Positions 24,104-32,750 are shown, counted from the stretch's first letter. The stretch: DNA of 64,000 nucleotides from JBQTII01 sp052387905 (GCA_052387905.1 JBQTIR010000025.1:26721-90720); one strand, 5' to 3'. Numbers and translations: made by a program. The notes: generated by a model from the sequence alone, not told the origin.

Positions 24104-24117
24104 TACCGTCGTTGCTC
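24104..24117 (+). promoter_or_regulatory. -10 box of ddl (leaderless)
   Basis: TACCGT at 24104-24109, eight bases before ATG 24118. No Shine-Dalgarno sequence lies between, so transcription probably begins at the start codon. Confidence 0.5.
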
Positions 24118-25245
24118 ATGCGGACCCAGCGCAGGCCTCGCGTCGCGGTTGTCTTCGGCGGCAGATCCTCCGAGCACTCCGTCTCGTGCGTGTCCGCAGG
24201 CAGCGTCCTGCGGGCCATCAATCGCGACCTCTACGAAGTCGTGCCGGTCGGTATCTCCACCGAGGGCGCCTGGGTGCTCGCCGCCGACGACCCGGACCAG
24301 TTGGTCATCGCCGGCGGCAAGCTCCCGCAGGTCGACGCGACGCGTCCCGCCGTGGTGCTACCCGGTGACCCGACCGCACGCGCCCTGACCGTATTCGACG
24401 ACGGCATCGCGGCCGGCGCACTCGGCGACATCGACGTCGTCTTCCCCGTGTTGCACGGCCCCTACGGCGAGGACGGCACCATCCAAGGTCTGCTCGAGCT
24501 CGCCGATCTCCCCTACGTCGGCTCCGGCGTCTTCGCCAGCGCGGTCAGCATGGACAAGGCCCACATGAAGGTCGCGCTCGCGGGTGCTGGGTTGCCGGTG
24601 TGTGACTACGTGGTGATCACCTCGCGGCGTTGGCACACCGACCCCGCCGGGGCCCGCGCTCAGGTCGCCCGGCTGGGCTGGCCGGTCTTCGTCAAGCCGG
24701 CCCGGGCCGGGTCGAGTGTGGGCATCACCAAGGTCAAGGGCCCGGCCGATCTCGACGCCGCGATGGAGCTCGCGCAACAGTGGGATCCGAAGGTCATCGT
24801 CGAGGCCACCGTGATGGGCCGCGAGATCGAGTGCGGGGTGCTGGAGGGCGAGCGCGACGCCGCCGGTGTCCAAGGCGGGCCGCAGGCCAGTGTCACCGCC
24901 GAGATTCGGGTGCTGGGTGACCGCGAATTCTACGACTTCGAGGCCAAGTACCTCGACAACTCCACCGAACGCATCGTGCCCGCCGACGTCTCGCCGCAGG
25001 TGGCGGAGCAGGTGCGTGCGCTCTCGATTGAGGCGTTCGAGGTGTTGGGTTGCGAGAGCCTGGCCCGCGCGGATTTCTTCCTGCGCCCGGACGATTCCGT
25101 GGTGCTCAACGAGATCAACACGATGCCGGGCTTCACCCCCGTATCGATGTTCCCGCTCATGTGGGCGGCCTCCGGCGTGGACTATCCCACGCTGGTCGAC
25201 CGCTTGCTACGGACCGCCCTGGCTCGGCCCCGCGGACTGCGCTGA
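24118..25245 (+). CDS. ddl: D-alanine--D-alanine ligase
   Basis: 375 residues. ATP-grasp enzyme making the D-Ala-D-Ala dipeptide for peptidoglycan. N-terminal RVAVVFGGRSSEHSVSCVSA (about 9-28), PYVGSGVFASAVSMDK in the middle, FVKPARAGSSVGI as the ATP-binding loop, and NEINTMPGFTPVSMFP near the C-terminus for Mg2+ and product binding. ATG 24118 matches the family N-terminus; an in-frame GTG at 24088 would add ten unrelated residues. It ends two bases from the convergent DUF3515 gene. Confidence 0.97.
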   Translation: MRTQRRPRVAVVFGGRSSEHSVSCVSAGSVLRAINRDLYEVVPVGISTEGAWVLAADDPDQLVIAGGKLPQVDATRPAVVLPGDPTARALTVFDDGIAAGALGDIDVVFPVLHGPYGEDGTIQGLLELADLPYVGSGVFASAVSMDKAHMKVALAGAGLPVCDYVVITSRRWHTDPAGARAQVARLGWPVFVKPARAGSSVGITKVKGPADLDAAMELAQQWDPKVIVEATVMGREIECGVLEGERDAAGVQGGPQASVTAEIRVLGDREFYDFEAKYLDNSTERIVPADVSPQVAEQVRALSIEAFEVLGCESLARADFFLRPDDSVVLNEINTMPGFTPVSMFPLMWAASGVDYPTLVDRLLRTALARPRGLR

Positions 25246-25247
25246 CG

Positions 25248-25724
25248 TCAGTCCACCGCCACCACGGTGGCGGTCACGGCGGCGGCGAGGTCGACCAGCG
25301 GGCCGATGACGGGGTCGTGCTCGAACGGCACGCTGACTTCGACGAAGAGGGCACGACCGGCGGTGGTGAATCGGCGCACCCCGGGGAGCTCCTCCAAGAA
25401 CCAGTCGACGCCGTTGACGGTGTTCAGGAACGAGGTGGCGACCAGGGCGGCGGGACGGGGGACTCCGCACCGCATGATGACCGCCGGCTCACCCCACGCG
25501 GCGGTGGTGGGGGAGGCCGGTTCGACCTCGCGGCGAGCGTCGCCGTCGATGCGTTCGGGTAGCTGGGTGGCCAGGGCGGCGCAGGCCTGTTGCGCGGTCG
25601 GCGGCACGTCGGGCGGTACCACCGCAACGGCAGCACGCTCGGAGTCGGCGCAGGCCGCGAGCAGGGCGGCGGACACGACCCACGCGCCGATCAGGCCGGT
25701 CGCCCGGGCGCTGCTCGGTTTCAG
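25248..25724 (-). CDS. DUF3515 lipoprotein with apparent CTG start
   Basis: 158 residues if translation starts at CTG 25724, the only codon giving a complete signal peptide: MKPSSARATGLIGAWVVS then a hydrophobic run and LLAAC lipobox, with the lipidated Cys at about residue 25. No ATG, GTG or TTG occurs in frame at a suitable place: a GTG inside the hydrophobic run would leave too short a signal, and the next ATG upstream is about 300 bases away. The CTG overlaps the TGA of the Lrp-domain gene, so reinitiation is likely. The mature part is the DUF3515 domain common in actinobacteria, function unknown, predicted to be at the outer face of the membrane. Confidence 0.75.
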   Translation of the reverse strand: MKPSSARATGLIGAWVVSAALLAACADSERAAVAVVPPDVPPTAQQACAALATQLPERIDGDARREVEPASPTTAAWGEPAVIMRCGVPRPAALVATSFLNTVNGVDWFLEELPGVRRFTTAGRALFVEVSVPFEHDPVIGPLVDLAAAVTATVVAVD

Positions 25725-25957
25725 AGGTGCACGACCGGGCAGGTCAGCGTGCGGGTGATCCCGGGTACCGACTGGATGCGCGCCACGACCAGTTTGCCGA
25801 GCTCGTCGACGGAGCCGGCCTCGGCCCGCACGATGACGTCGTAGGGACCGGTGACATCCTCGGCTTGGGTCACTCCGTCGATGCCCTGGATGGAACTGGC
25901 CACATCCGCGGCCTTGCCCACCTCGGTCTGGATCAGGATGTAGGCCTGGACCGTCAT
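25721..25957 (-). CDS. Stand-alone Lrp/AsnC ligand-binding domain protein
   Basis: 78 residues: only the RAM (alpha-beta) domain of Lrp/AsnC regulators, MTVQAYILIQTEVGKAADVA through GITRTLTCPVVHL, with no helix-turn-helix. Such single-domain proteins form rings that bind amino acids and may modulate full-length Lrp proteins. AGGAGG lies before the ATG. It is followed by the overlapping DUF3515 gene and is divergent from thiL, a conserved actinobacterial arrangement. Confidence 0.9.
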   Translation of the reverse strand: MTVQAYILIQTEVGKAADVASSIQGIDGVTQAEDVTGPYDVIVRAEAGSVDELGKLVVARIQSVPGITRTLTCPVVHL

Positions 25958-26047
25958 GACGTCCTCCTGCAGTGCGGGCCCCGACGGGGGGCGGGGTACG
26001 TGCGAACCTATCGCGCCAGAGCATGCGGACCGGATCGGAGGCTGGCG

Positions 26048-27049
26048 ATGAGCACTGCGCACCGGCCAGGGTCCGCTCCCTCCGCCGCCGACATCGCGGG
26101 AGACGTCGCGTCCCTGGGGGAGTTCGCGATGATCGCCGCGATGACCGCGGGCCTGCATCAGGGCCCGGGAGTCCTGCTCGGCCCGGGCGACGACGCGGCA
26201 GTGGTGACCGCGCCGGATCGACGGATGGTCGTCTGCACCGATCTGCTGACTCAGGACGTGCACTTCCGCCTGGACTGGTCCACCGGGCGCGACGTCGGAC
26301 ACAAGGCCGCGGCGGCGAACCTGGCCGACATCGCCGCGATGGGAGCCGTGCCCACCGCGCTGCTGCTGGGCCTCGGGGTGCCCGGCACCTTGCCGGTTGC
26401 CTGGGCCACGGAACTGATGGCAGGGCTCGCAGCCGAGGCCGCCTGCGTCGGTGCCAGCGTGGTCGGCGGCGACGTCGTCGCTGCCGACACCGTGACGATC
26501 GCCGTCACCGCCCTGGGGGATCTGCAGGGCCGTGCTCCGGTGACTCGCAGTGGCGCCAAGCCCGGGGACGTGGTCGCGGTCTGCGGCGCCCTGGGGGCCT
26601 CGGCCGCCGGCTTCGCCCTGCTGCGTTACGCACGGGGCAGCGCGCATCCGGAGATCACCGCGGCACACCTGCGTCCCACCCCGCCGTACGGCGCCGGGCC
26701 GGCGGCCGCCCTGGCCGGCGCGAGCGCCATGATCGATGTCAGCGACGGGCTGGTCGCCGACCTCGGGCACGTCGCCCGGGCCTCGGGTGTGGCGATCGAC
26801 CTGCACCGCGCCGCACTCGTGCCGTCGCCCGAACTCGTCGCCGCAGCATGTGCATTGCGCCCGCCCGCAGATCCGGTGGCGATGATGCTCGGCGGCGGTG
26901 AGGACCACGCGTTGGTCGCGACCTTCCCGGCGGGCGACGTGCCGGTGGACTGGTGCGTGATCGGCACGGTAACCGCTGCACCCGCCGGTCAGGTCAGCGT
27001 CGACGGCGCGGTGTGGGACGGCCGCGGCGGTTGGAAGCACTTCTCGTGA
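26048..27049 (+). CDS. thiL: Thiamine-monophosphate kinase
   Basis: 333 residues from ATG 26048 (GGAGG six bases upstream). Phosphorylates thiamine monophosphate to TPP. PurM-like fold: LGEFAMIAAM near 25, GPGDDAAVV (about 46-54), CTDLLTQDVHF with metal-binding Asp, ANLADIAAMGA, ISVSDGL-type IDVSDGLVADL, and GGGEDHALV. It pairs with thiD 91 bases downstream in a thiamine cluster. No TPP riboswitch is visible upstream. Confidence 0.96.
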   Translation: MSTAHRPGSAPSAADIAGDVASLGEFAMIAAMTAGLHQGPGVLLGPGDDAAVVTAPDRRMVVCTDLLTQDVHFRLDWSTGRDVGHKAAAANLADIAAMGAVPTALLLGLGVPGTLPVAWATELMAGLAAEAACVGASVVGGDVVAADTVTIAVTALGDLQGRAPVTRSGAKPGDVVAVCGALGASAAGFALLRYARGSAHPEITAAHLRPTPPYGAGPAAALAGASAMIDVSDGLVADLGHVARASGVAIDLHRAALVPSPELVAAACALRPPADPVAMMLGGGEDHALVATFPAGDVPVDWCVIGTVTAAPAGQVSVDGAVWDGRGGWKHFS

Positions 27050-27140
27050 GCGGATCACTGAGGGGACGTCATCACTTGTGGTTGTGCTTAGGCCGTCACA
27101 GCAGGGATTTCGCGACCACAACGGTTGACAGGGCCGCCGC

Positions 27141-27947
27141 GTGAGCGCTCCCGTGCTCGTGCTCACGATCGCCGGCTCCGACTCCGGCGGCGGTGCGGGT
27201 ATCCAGGCCGACCTGAAGACAATCCTCGCCCTGGGCGGGCACGGGATGAGCGCGATCACGGCCATCACCGCGCAGAACTCCGTTGGCGTCCACGGGGTGT
27301 GGGAGCTGCCCGCCGAGGCGGTGCGCGCGCAGGTACGGGCCGTGCTCGACGACATCGGCGTCGACGCGGTCAAGACCGGCATGTTGTCCTCGGCCGCCCT
27401 CGTCGCCGAGGTCGCCGCCCTGCTCGCCCCGATGCGCGCCGCCGGTGTGCCGATCGTCGTCGACCCGGTGGCGGTGTCCAAGCACGGCGACCCGCTGCTG
27501 GCGGCTGACGCGCTCGACGCCGTCCGCACACTCCTGGTCCCGCTGGCCACGGTGCTCACCCCCAACCTCGCCGAGGTGACGGCGTTGACCGGGGTTGACG
27601 TTCACGGGCCCGACGACCTGCGCGCAGCGGCCGACGCGGTGTTGACGCTCGGACCCGCCTGGGTGCTGATCAAGGGAGGTCACCTCGCCGGCGACGCCGT
27701 CGACCTGCTGAGCGACGGGACGAGTGAACACCGCTTCACCGCCCCGCGCCACGACAACCGCCACACCCATGGCACCGGCTGCACCCTGGCCAGCGCCATC
27801 GCGACCCGCCTCGCCGCCGGGGACGACCCCGTCTCGGCGGTGCGGGCCGCGAAGGCCTACGTCACCGGCGCCCTGGCCGCCGGCTTCTCACTCGGCGCCG
27901 GCATCGGCCCCGTCGACCACCGCTGGGACATCCCGTCCCGAACATGA
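27141..27947 (+). CDS. thiD: Hydroxymethylpyrimidine/phosphomethylpyrimidine kinase
   Basis: 268 residues, GTG start. Ribokinase-fold enzyme that phosphorylates HMP and HMP-P for thiamine synthesis. VLTIAGSDSGGGAGIQADLKT near 5-25, KTGMLSSAALV, VVDPVAVSKHGDPLL and the DNRHTHGTGCTLASAIA anion hole and catalytic Asp region are all present. The 91-base gap after thiL holds a 7-bp inverted repeat (27076-27082 with 27115-27121) with a 32-base loop. A terminator follows the stop. Confidence 0.96.
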   Translation: MSAPVLVLTIAGSDSGGGAGIQADLKTILALGGHGMSAITAITAQNSVGVHGVWELPAEAVRAQVRAVLDDIGVDAVKTGMLSSAALVAEVAALLAPMRAAGVPIVVDPVAVSKHGDPLLAADALDAVRTLLVPLATVLTPNLAEVTALTGVDVHGPDDLRAAADAVLTLGPAWVLIKGGHLAGDAVDLLSDGTSEHRFTAPRHDNRHTHGTGCTLASAIATRLAAGDDPVSAVRAAKAYVTGALAAGFSLGAGIGPVDHRWDIPSRT

Positions 27948-27951
27948 GAAA

Positions 27952-27976
27952 CGCCCGACCCCTGTGGGGCCGGGCG
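27952..27976 (+). terminator. Terminator after thiD
   Basis: CGCCCG and CCCC (27952-27962) pair with GGGG and CGGGCG (27966-27976) across one mismatch, with a three-base loop, four bases after the thiD stop. Confidence 0.8.
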
Positions 27977-28061
27977 ATGCTAGGGAATGGTGTTATCGGT
28001 GATCGGACGGAATGCGTCGCAAGGCGGAGGAGGAGACCCATACCGTTCTTGTATGGCTACG

Positions 28062-28143
28062 GGCGATTGAGGCGAGCGGAGCACAAGCACGCTTTTCGCT
28101 CGTGATCCCGAGCCGATTGACGCCCGTTGAGCGCAGCGAACAC
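28062..28143 (+). repeat. Dispersed intergenic repeat, copy B
   Basis: Same block order as the copy upstream of serA: GGCGATTGAGGCGAGCG at the left end, CCGAGCCGATTGA at 28108-28120, GTTGAGCGCAGCGAACAC at 28126-28143. It lies between the convergent ends of thiD and rpmB. The blocks are conserved while the sequence between them has drifted. Confidence 0.7.
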
Positions 28144-28177
28144 GACGACAACGCAGCGAGGCGTCCGTCCGGCGCCG

Positions 28178-28363
28178 CTAGCGGACGACCTTGCCGGCCT
28201 TGATGCATGAGGTGCAGGCGTTCAGGCGCTTGCGGGTGCCGCCGACCATCGCGCGGACGGTCTGAATGTTCGGGTTCCAGCGCCGGGACGTGCGGCGGTG
28301 GGAGTGGGAGATGCTGTTGCCGAAGCTCGGCTTCTTGCCGCAGACGTCGCAGTTGGCAGCCAT
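28178..28363 (-). CDS. rpmB: 50S ribosomal protein L28
   Basis: 61 residues beginning AANCDVCGKKPSFGNSISHS, the standard L28 N-terminus. Zinc-binding type: CDVC near the start and CTSC near the end. The basic stretch HRRTSRRWNPNIQ is conserved. Convergent with thiD and upstream of recG in the opposite direction, as in many actinobacteria. Confidence 0.97.
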   Translation of the reverse strand: MAANCDVCGKKPSFGNSISHSHRRTSRRWNPNIQTVRAMVGGTRKRLNACTSCIKAGKVVR

Positions 28364-28542
28364 GTCGATCGCTCTTTCGAAAGCAGTGGTCGAATTCCCC
28401 GGGCTGACCGATGTCGAAGCCGCGCGAGTCCCGGTGTGGGCCGGGGTCGGTCCGGTAGATCCCGGGCCGACTCCGGCAGAGTAGCTGAGGCCGCCCGGGC
28501 GAAGCGAACCGAGGCCGACTTCGGTCGTGCCGCATGGACCGC

Positions 28543-28863
28543 TCAGTCGAGGCCGAGGGTCAGGCGCAGGGCGAGGTCGACCTCCTGCAGCTCGGCGAAG
28601 CTGAGGCGCCCGACCTGCTCCCCGAGGCGCACCTGGGGATCGACCGCACGCACCTGGTCCACCTGCACGCAGGTCGTCACCCCATCGATGCGCACACTCG
28701 GGCGGATCGGGCCGGGGGCGGCGGAGGTGGAGGTCGGGGCGATGATCCAGGTGGAGAGCACGGCCAGGTCCTCTGACTGCACCACCACCGCAAGGCGGTT
28801 CCCGGCCTCCTCGTGTCCACCGACGTTGCGTCCGGGCCGATAGCGGTAGACGTCGCCCCTCAT
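28543..28863 (-). CDS. mazF: MazF-family endoribonuclease toxin
   Basis: 106 residues. MRGDVYRYRPG at the N-terminus, RLAVVVQSEDLA, then APTSTSAAPGP, VTTCVQVDQVRAVD and RLGEQVGRLSFAEL match the PemK/MazF fold, with the RGDVY and substrate-contacting Thr/Ser region intact. Expected to cleave mRNA at short sequences. The ATG overlaps the stop of the antitoxin gene (ATGA), antitoxin first. Located between rpmB and recG, a common insertion site for small modules. Confidence 0.88.
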   Translation of the reverse strand: MRGDVYRYRPGRNVGGHEEAGNRLAVVVQSEDLAVLSTWIIAPTSTSAAPGPIRPSVRIDGVTTCVQVDQVRAVDPQVRLGEQVGRLSFAELQEVDLALRLTLGLD

Positions 28864-29141
28864 TCCGGCGCCCCGAAGAGGCCGCCATTGTCCGGGTCGT
28901 CGCCTTCGGCAAAGGCCAGGGTGGCGGCGGTTTCGGCACGGTCGCCGGGGTCATGCGCGACGGCAGTGGCCCAGGCTCGCAACTCGGCGCGACGCGTTTC
29001 TCGGGCGGCGATGTGCAGGGCGTCCCGGGCGGCGTCGGATCGGGTCCGGTAGCGACCGGTGGCCATCAACGCGTTGAGCGCGGCGGCGGCAGCGGAATCT
29101 GCGCGGAAGCTGATGCGCTCCTCGGGCGTTTGGGTCGTCAT
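28860..29141 (-). CDS. RHH antitoxin partner of MazF
   Basis: 93 residues. ERISFRADSAAAAALNALMA followed by YRTRSDAARDALHIA is a ribbon-helix-helix dimerisation/DNA-binding unit. The acidic C-terminal tail (EGDDPDNGGLFG) is suited to blocking the MazF active site. The ATG follows a TACCAT -10 box by six bases, so its mRNA is probably leaderless. A GTCTG-T-CAGAC palindrome just upstream is a likely operator. Confidence 0.8.
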   Translation of the reverse strand: MTTQTPEERISFRADSAAAAALNALMATGRYRTRSDAARDALHIAARETRRAELRAWATAVAHDPGDRAETAATLAFAEGDDPDNGGLFGAPE

Positions 29142-29168
29142 CCCAACATGGTACCCAGTCTGTCAGAC
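29142..29168 (-). promoter_or_regulatory. mazEF promoter and operator
   Basis: On the minus strand a TACCAT -10 box lies six bases from the antitoxin ATG. A perfect 5-bp inverted repeat with one central base (29158-29168) sits just upstream of it, where RHH autorepressors bind. Confidence 0.6.
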
Positions 29169-29358
29169 AATCACGCACCGGTTGGTCGGGCGGTGGCGGG
29201 TCATCACATTGCTAACCCCCACGACCACGATTCCTCCCGGGTAGTCGTCGAGGAGGGAGCAAGGACCCGCACCGCCCCTCCCGGCCTCCGCGACGCTCGC
29301 CGCGAGAGCCGGTACCGGGAACAAGTCCCGGTTCCGCCGGAGTGTGGGCGCCGCTGGC

Positions 29359-29371
29359 TAGGGTCGCTCTC
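29359..29371 (+). promoter_or_regulatory. -10 box of recG (leaderless)
   Basis: TAGGGT at 29359-29364, seven bases before ATG 29372, with no Shine-Dalgarno sequence. A hairpin (29314-29320 with 29326-29332) lies upstream in the mazEF-recG gap. Confidence 0.55.
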
Positions 29372-31633
29372 ATGGCCACCCGCCCGACGCTGGCTCCGGT
29401 CGCGCTCAGCCCGCACCATCCGCTGGGGGAGTCCGTCCACCGGGTGGTGGGCGACGCGACCGCGAAGAAGCTGGCCAAATCGCTGCAGATCCACACGGTC
29501 GGCGACCTGCTGCGGCACTACCCCCGGCGGTACGAGAGGCGTGGGGAGCTCACGGCGCTCGGCGGGCTGGAAGTGGGTGCGGACGTCACCGTCCAGGCCG
29601 AGGTCAAATCCGCCGTCACCCGCGCGATGAAGGCCCGCAAAGGGGTCATCCGCGAGGTCATCGTCACCGATGGCAAGGACAAGCTCAAGCTGACCTTCTT
29701 CGGCAAGGGCCAATGGACGACGGGAGACAAACTCGTGCCAGGGGTGCGCGGGCTGTTCTCCGGAACCGTGAGCACCTTCCGGGAGGACCGCCAGCTGACG
29801 CAGCCGGCGTACATGCTGCTCGGCGATCCCGATGACCCGGAGTCGGGGGCCGACGCCACCGCGTTCACCGACGAGCTGATCCCGATGTACCCGGCGACAG
29901 CCGCGGTACCGAGCTGGCAGATCGTCAAGTGCGTGCATGCCGCGCTCGAGGCGCTCAGTGCGGTACCGGACCCGCTGCCGGCTGGGGTGCGTCAGGAACA
30001 GGTGCTGATCCCGCTCGGTGAGGCCCTGCGCCTCATTCACCGGCCCAGGGACTTTGCCCAGATCGGTCTTGCCCGCAAGCGTCTGAAGTGGGACGAGGCG
30101 TTCGTTCTGCAGATCGCCCTCGCCCAGCGCCGGGCGGCCACCCGGGCGCTGGCAGCCACGCCGAGGATCGCGCGCAAGGACGGCCTGCTCGCCGCCTTCG
30201 ACGCCCGCCTTCCGTTCGTCCTGACCGAGGGTCAGCGGGCCATCGGCAACGAGATCTTCATGGATCTGACGCAGACCCACCCCATGCACCGCCTGCTGCA
30301 GGGTGAGGTCGGTTCCGGTAAGACCGTGGTGGCGCTGCGCGCAATGCTCGCCGTCGTGGACGCCGGCGGGCAGGCCGCCCTGCTGGCGCCTACGGAGGTC
30401 CTCGCTCAGCAGCACCACCGCTCGCTGACGGCCATGCTCGGCGAGCTCGCCACCGGCGGCGAACTGTTCCAGGGCGAGCACGCGACGCGGGTGGCACTGC
30501 TCACCGGATCGCTGTCGGCACCCGCCCGAAAGCGTGCACTGCTCGATGCCGCGTCCGGCGAGGCCGGCATCGTCGTCGGCACCCACGCGCTATTGCAGGA
30601 GCGGGTCGACTTCTTCGATCTCGGCCTCGTGGTCGTTGATGAGCAGCATCGCTTCGGGGTGGAGCAGCGCGATGCGCTGCGGGCCAAGGGCTCCGCGCCT
30701 CCGCACGTCCTGGTGATGACGGCCACTCCGATCCCGCGCACGGTGGCGATCACGGTCTTCGGCGACCTGGAGGTCTCCACGCTCACCGAATTGCCGGTGG
30801 GGCGGTCCCCGATCGTGACCCACGTGGTGCCGGTCGCGGAGAAACCACACTTCCTCGACCGCGCCTGGCAGCGCCTTCGCGAGGAGGTCGGCAAAGGCCA
30901 CCAGGCCTTCGTGGTGTGCCCGCGAATCGGCGGTCACGAACCGGGCGACGACGTCGGGCCCGACGAGAACGGAACCCTGCCGGAGGGGCTGGACCTCCAG
31001 GGCCCGACGAGCGAGCGGCGTCCGCCGGCGGCGGTCGCCGACATCGCGCCGATGTTGGCGGATGGCCCGTTGGCCGGCCTGCGCATCGGCGTGCTGCACG
31101 GCCGCCTGCCGGCCGAAGCCAAGGACACGGTGATGGCTGCCTTCACCGCCGGGGAGCTCGACGTCCTCGTCGCGACCACGGTCATCGAGGTCGGTGTCGA
31201 CGTTCCGAACGCCACCGTGATGGCCGTCGTGGACGCCGATCGGTTCGGGATGTCCCAGCTGCACCAGCTCCGCGGCCGCGTGGGCCGGGGCAACGCGCCG
31301 GGGCTGTGTCTGTTGCTCACCGAGGCGCCCGCGGATACCCCGGCGCGCGAGCGGGTGGACGCGGTCGCTTCAACCAGCGACGGTTTCGAACTCTCTCGGC
31401 TGGATCTGCAGGCCCGTCGCGAGGGTGACGTGCTCGGTGCTTCGCAATCCGGCCGCCGATCCAGTCTGCGCATGCTGCAGGTCGTCCGCGACTCGGACGT
31501 GATCGAGGCCGCCCGCACGGCGGCCGGAGCCGTGGTGGCTGCAGACCCGAACCTTGACGCCCACCCCGTCCTCGCCGCCGCTCTGGCCGATCTCCTCGAT
31601 GAGGAGCGGGCCGGCTACCTGGACAAGGCGTAG
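29372..31633 (+). CDS. recG: ATP-dependent DNA helicase RecG
   Basis: 753 residues. Superfamily 2 translocase that reverses stalled replication forks. A wedge/OB domain occupies about 50-200, followed by the helicase domains: Walker A GEVGSGKTVVALRAML near 310-325, VVDEQHRFGVEQR (motif II, DEQH variant), VMTATPIPRT (motif III), and ATTVIEVGVDVPNA through QLRGRVGRG in domain 2. A short insertion follows PRIGGHEPGDD. ATG 29372 fits the -10 box spacing; an upstream in-frame GTG is not supported. rsmD begins two bases after its stop. Confidence 0.96.
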   Translation: MATRPTLAPVALSPHHPLGESVHRVVGDATAKKLAKSLQIHTVGDLLRHYPRRYERRGELTALGGLEVGADVTVQAEVKSAVTRAMKARKGVIREVIVTDGKDKLKLTFFGKGQWTTGDKLVPGVRGLFSGTVSTFREDRQLTQPAYMLLGDPDDPESGADATAFTDELIPMYPATAAVPSWQIVKCVHAALEALSAVPDPLPAGVRQEQVLIPLGEALRLIHRPRDFAQIGLARKRLKWDEAFVLQIALAQRRAATRALAATPRIARKDGLLAAFDARLPFVLTEGQRAIGNEIFMDLTQTHPMHRLLQGEVGSGKTVVALRAMLAVVDAGGQAALLAPTEVLAQQHHRSLTAMLGELATGGELFQGEHATRVALLTGSLSAPARKRALLDAASGEAGIVVGTHALLQERVDFFDLGLVVVDEQHRFGVEQRDALRAKGSAPPHVLVMTATPIPRTVAITVFGDLEVSTLTELPVGRSPIVTHVVPVAEKPHFLDRAWQRLREEVGKGHQAFVVCPRIGGHEPGDDVGPDENGTLPEGLDLQGPTSERRPPAAVADIAPMLADGPLAGLRIGVLHGRLPAEAKDTVMAAFTAGELDVLVATTVIEVGVDVPNATVMAVVDADRFGMSQLHQLRGRVGRGNAPGLCLLLTEAPADTPARERVDAVASTSDGFELSRLDLQARREGDVLGASQSGRRSSLRMLQVVRDSDVIEAARTAAGAVVAADPNLDAHPVLAAALADLLDEERAGYLDKA

Positions 31634-31635
31634 GC

Positions 31636-32238
31636 ATGCCGCGAATCATCGCCGGGACCGCCGGCGGGCGCCGGCTCAAGATTCCGGCCGGCACGGGCAC
31701 CCGCCCGACCGCCGACCGGACCCGGGAAGCCCTGTTCTCCGCGCTGGTCGCCCGGATGGAACTGACCGGAGCCGCGGTGCTGGACCTCTACGCCGGCAGC
31801 GGGGCGCTCGGCCTGGAGGCCCTGTCCCGCGGCGCGGCCCAGGCGGTGTTGGTCGAATCCGACCCGCGGGCGCTCGTCGCACTTCGGGACAACGTCGCCG
31901 TGCTGGGACTGCCCGGCGCCACGGTGCTCGGTCGATCGGTGGCGGCGGTGGTGGCCGAACCCGCCGTGCGCGCTCACGACCTGCTCCTGGCTGATCCCCC
32001 CTACCCCCTGACGGCGGGCGAGGTCACGGCGGTGCTCGTTGCCGCGGCGGCGAGCGGCTGGCTGGCCCCGGACGCCGTCGTCGTGCTGGAGCGCTCCAGC
32101 CGCGATCGGCCGTGGACCTGGCCGCCCGGATTCGCCCCGATCACCGACCGCCGCTACGGCGAAGCGCGGCTCTGGTACGCCCGTTGGGACGAATGCGCGA
32201 CCCCGGATTCGGACGCGCCGCAAGAGCGAGCAGACTGA
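31636..32238 (+). CDS. rsmD: 16S rRNA (guanine966-N2)-methyltransferase
   Basis: 200 residues. RIIAGTAGGRRLKIPAG at the N-terminus, SAM motif VLDLYAGSGALGLEALSRG near 47-65, and catalytic LADPPYPL near 117-124 identify RsmD. It methylates G966 of 16S rRNA during 30S assembly. Tightly spaced after recG and before coaD (four bases), so part of one operon. Confidence 0.95.
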   Translation: MPRIIAGTAGGRRLKIPAGTGTRPTADRTREALFSALVARMELTGAAVLDLYAGSGALGLEALSRGAAQAVLVESDPRALVALRDNVAVLGLPGATVLGRSVAAVVAEPAVRAHDLLLADPPYPLTAGEVTAVLVAAAASGWLAPDAVVVLERSSRDRPWTWPPGFAPITDRRYGEARLWYARWDECATPDSDAPQERAD

Positions 32239-32242
32239 GGCC

Positions 32243-32740
32243 GTGCGCAGCTGTGTAGTGCCAGGGTCCTTCGACCCGGTGACCAACGGACACGTCGACG
32301 TGATCGCGCGGGCGAGCAAACTTGCCGACGAGGTCGTCGTCGCGGTGCTGGTCAACCGGAACAAGTCGGGCCTGTTCAGCATCTCCGAGCGGATGGATCT
32401 GCTCCAGCTCGCACTCAAGGACTACCCCAACGTGCGCATCGACAGCTTCCAGGGTCTGCTCGTGGACTACTGCCAGACCCATGACATCCCCGCGATCGTG
32501 AAGGGCCTGCGGGTGGTCGGCGACTTCGACTACGAGGTCCAGATGGCGCAGATGAACCACACGCTCACCGGAGTCGAGACCCTGCTGGTGGCGACCAACC
32601 CCCTGTACAGCTTCCTGTCCTCGTCCCTGGTGAAGGAGGTTGCCAACAACGGCGCCGACATCACCGGGTTCGTGCCGGATGTCGTCGTCGACCCGTTGCT
32701 GGCGCGCCTGTCCGAGCGGCGCGCCGACCAAGGTCGGTGA
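32243..32740 (+). CDS. coaD: Phosphopantetheine adenylyltransferase
   Basis: 165 residues from GTG 32243. Penultimate step of coenzyme A synthesis. CVVPGSFDPVTNGHVDVIAR holds the TxGH nucleotide-binding motif at its end, and SSSLVKEVANNGAD is the C-terminal ATP-binding signature. GAGG just before the GTG is a weak ribosome binding site; coupling to rsmD is likely. Confidence 0.97.
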   Translation: MRSCVVPGSFDPVTNGHVDVIARASKLADEVVVAVLVNRNKSGLFSISERMDLLQLALKDYPNVRIDSFQGLLVDYCQTHDIPAIVKGLRVVGDFDYEVQMAQMNHTLTGVETLLVATNPLYSFLSSSLVKEVANNGADITGFVPDVVVDPLLARLSERRADQGR

Positions 32741-32750
32741 GCTCGGGACC

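Noticed and set aside
27050..27140. Possible TPP riboswitch before thiD
   Set aside because: The conserved CTGAGA and ACCTGA core elements of TPP riboswitches are not present; only a weak 7-bp inverted repeat is seen.
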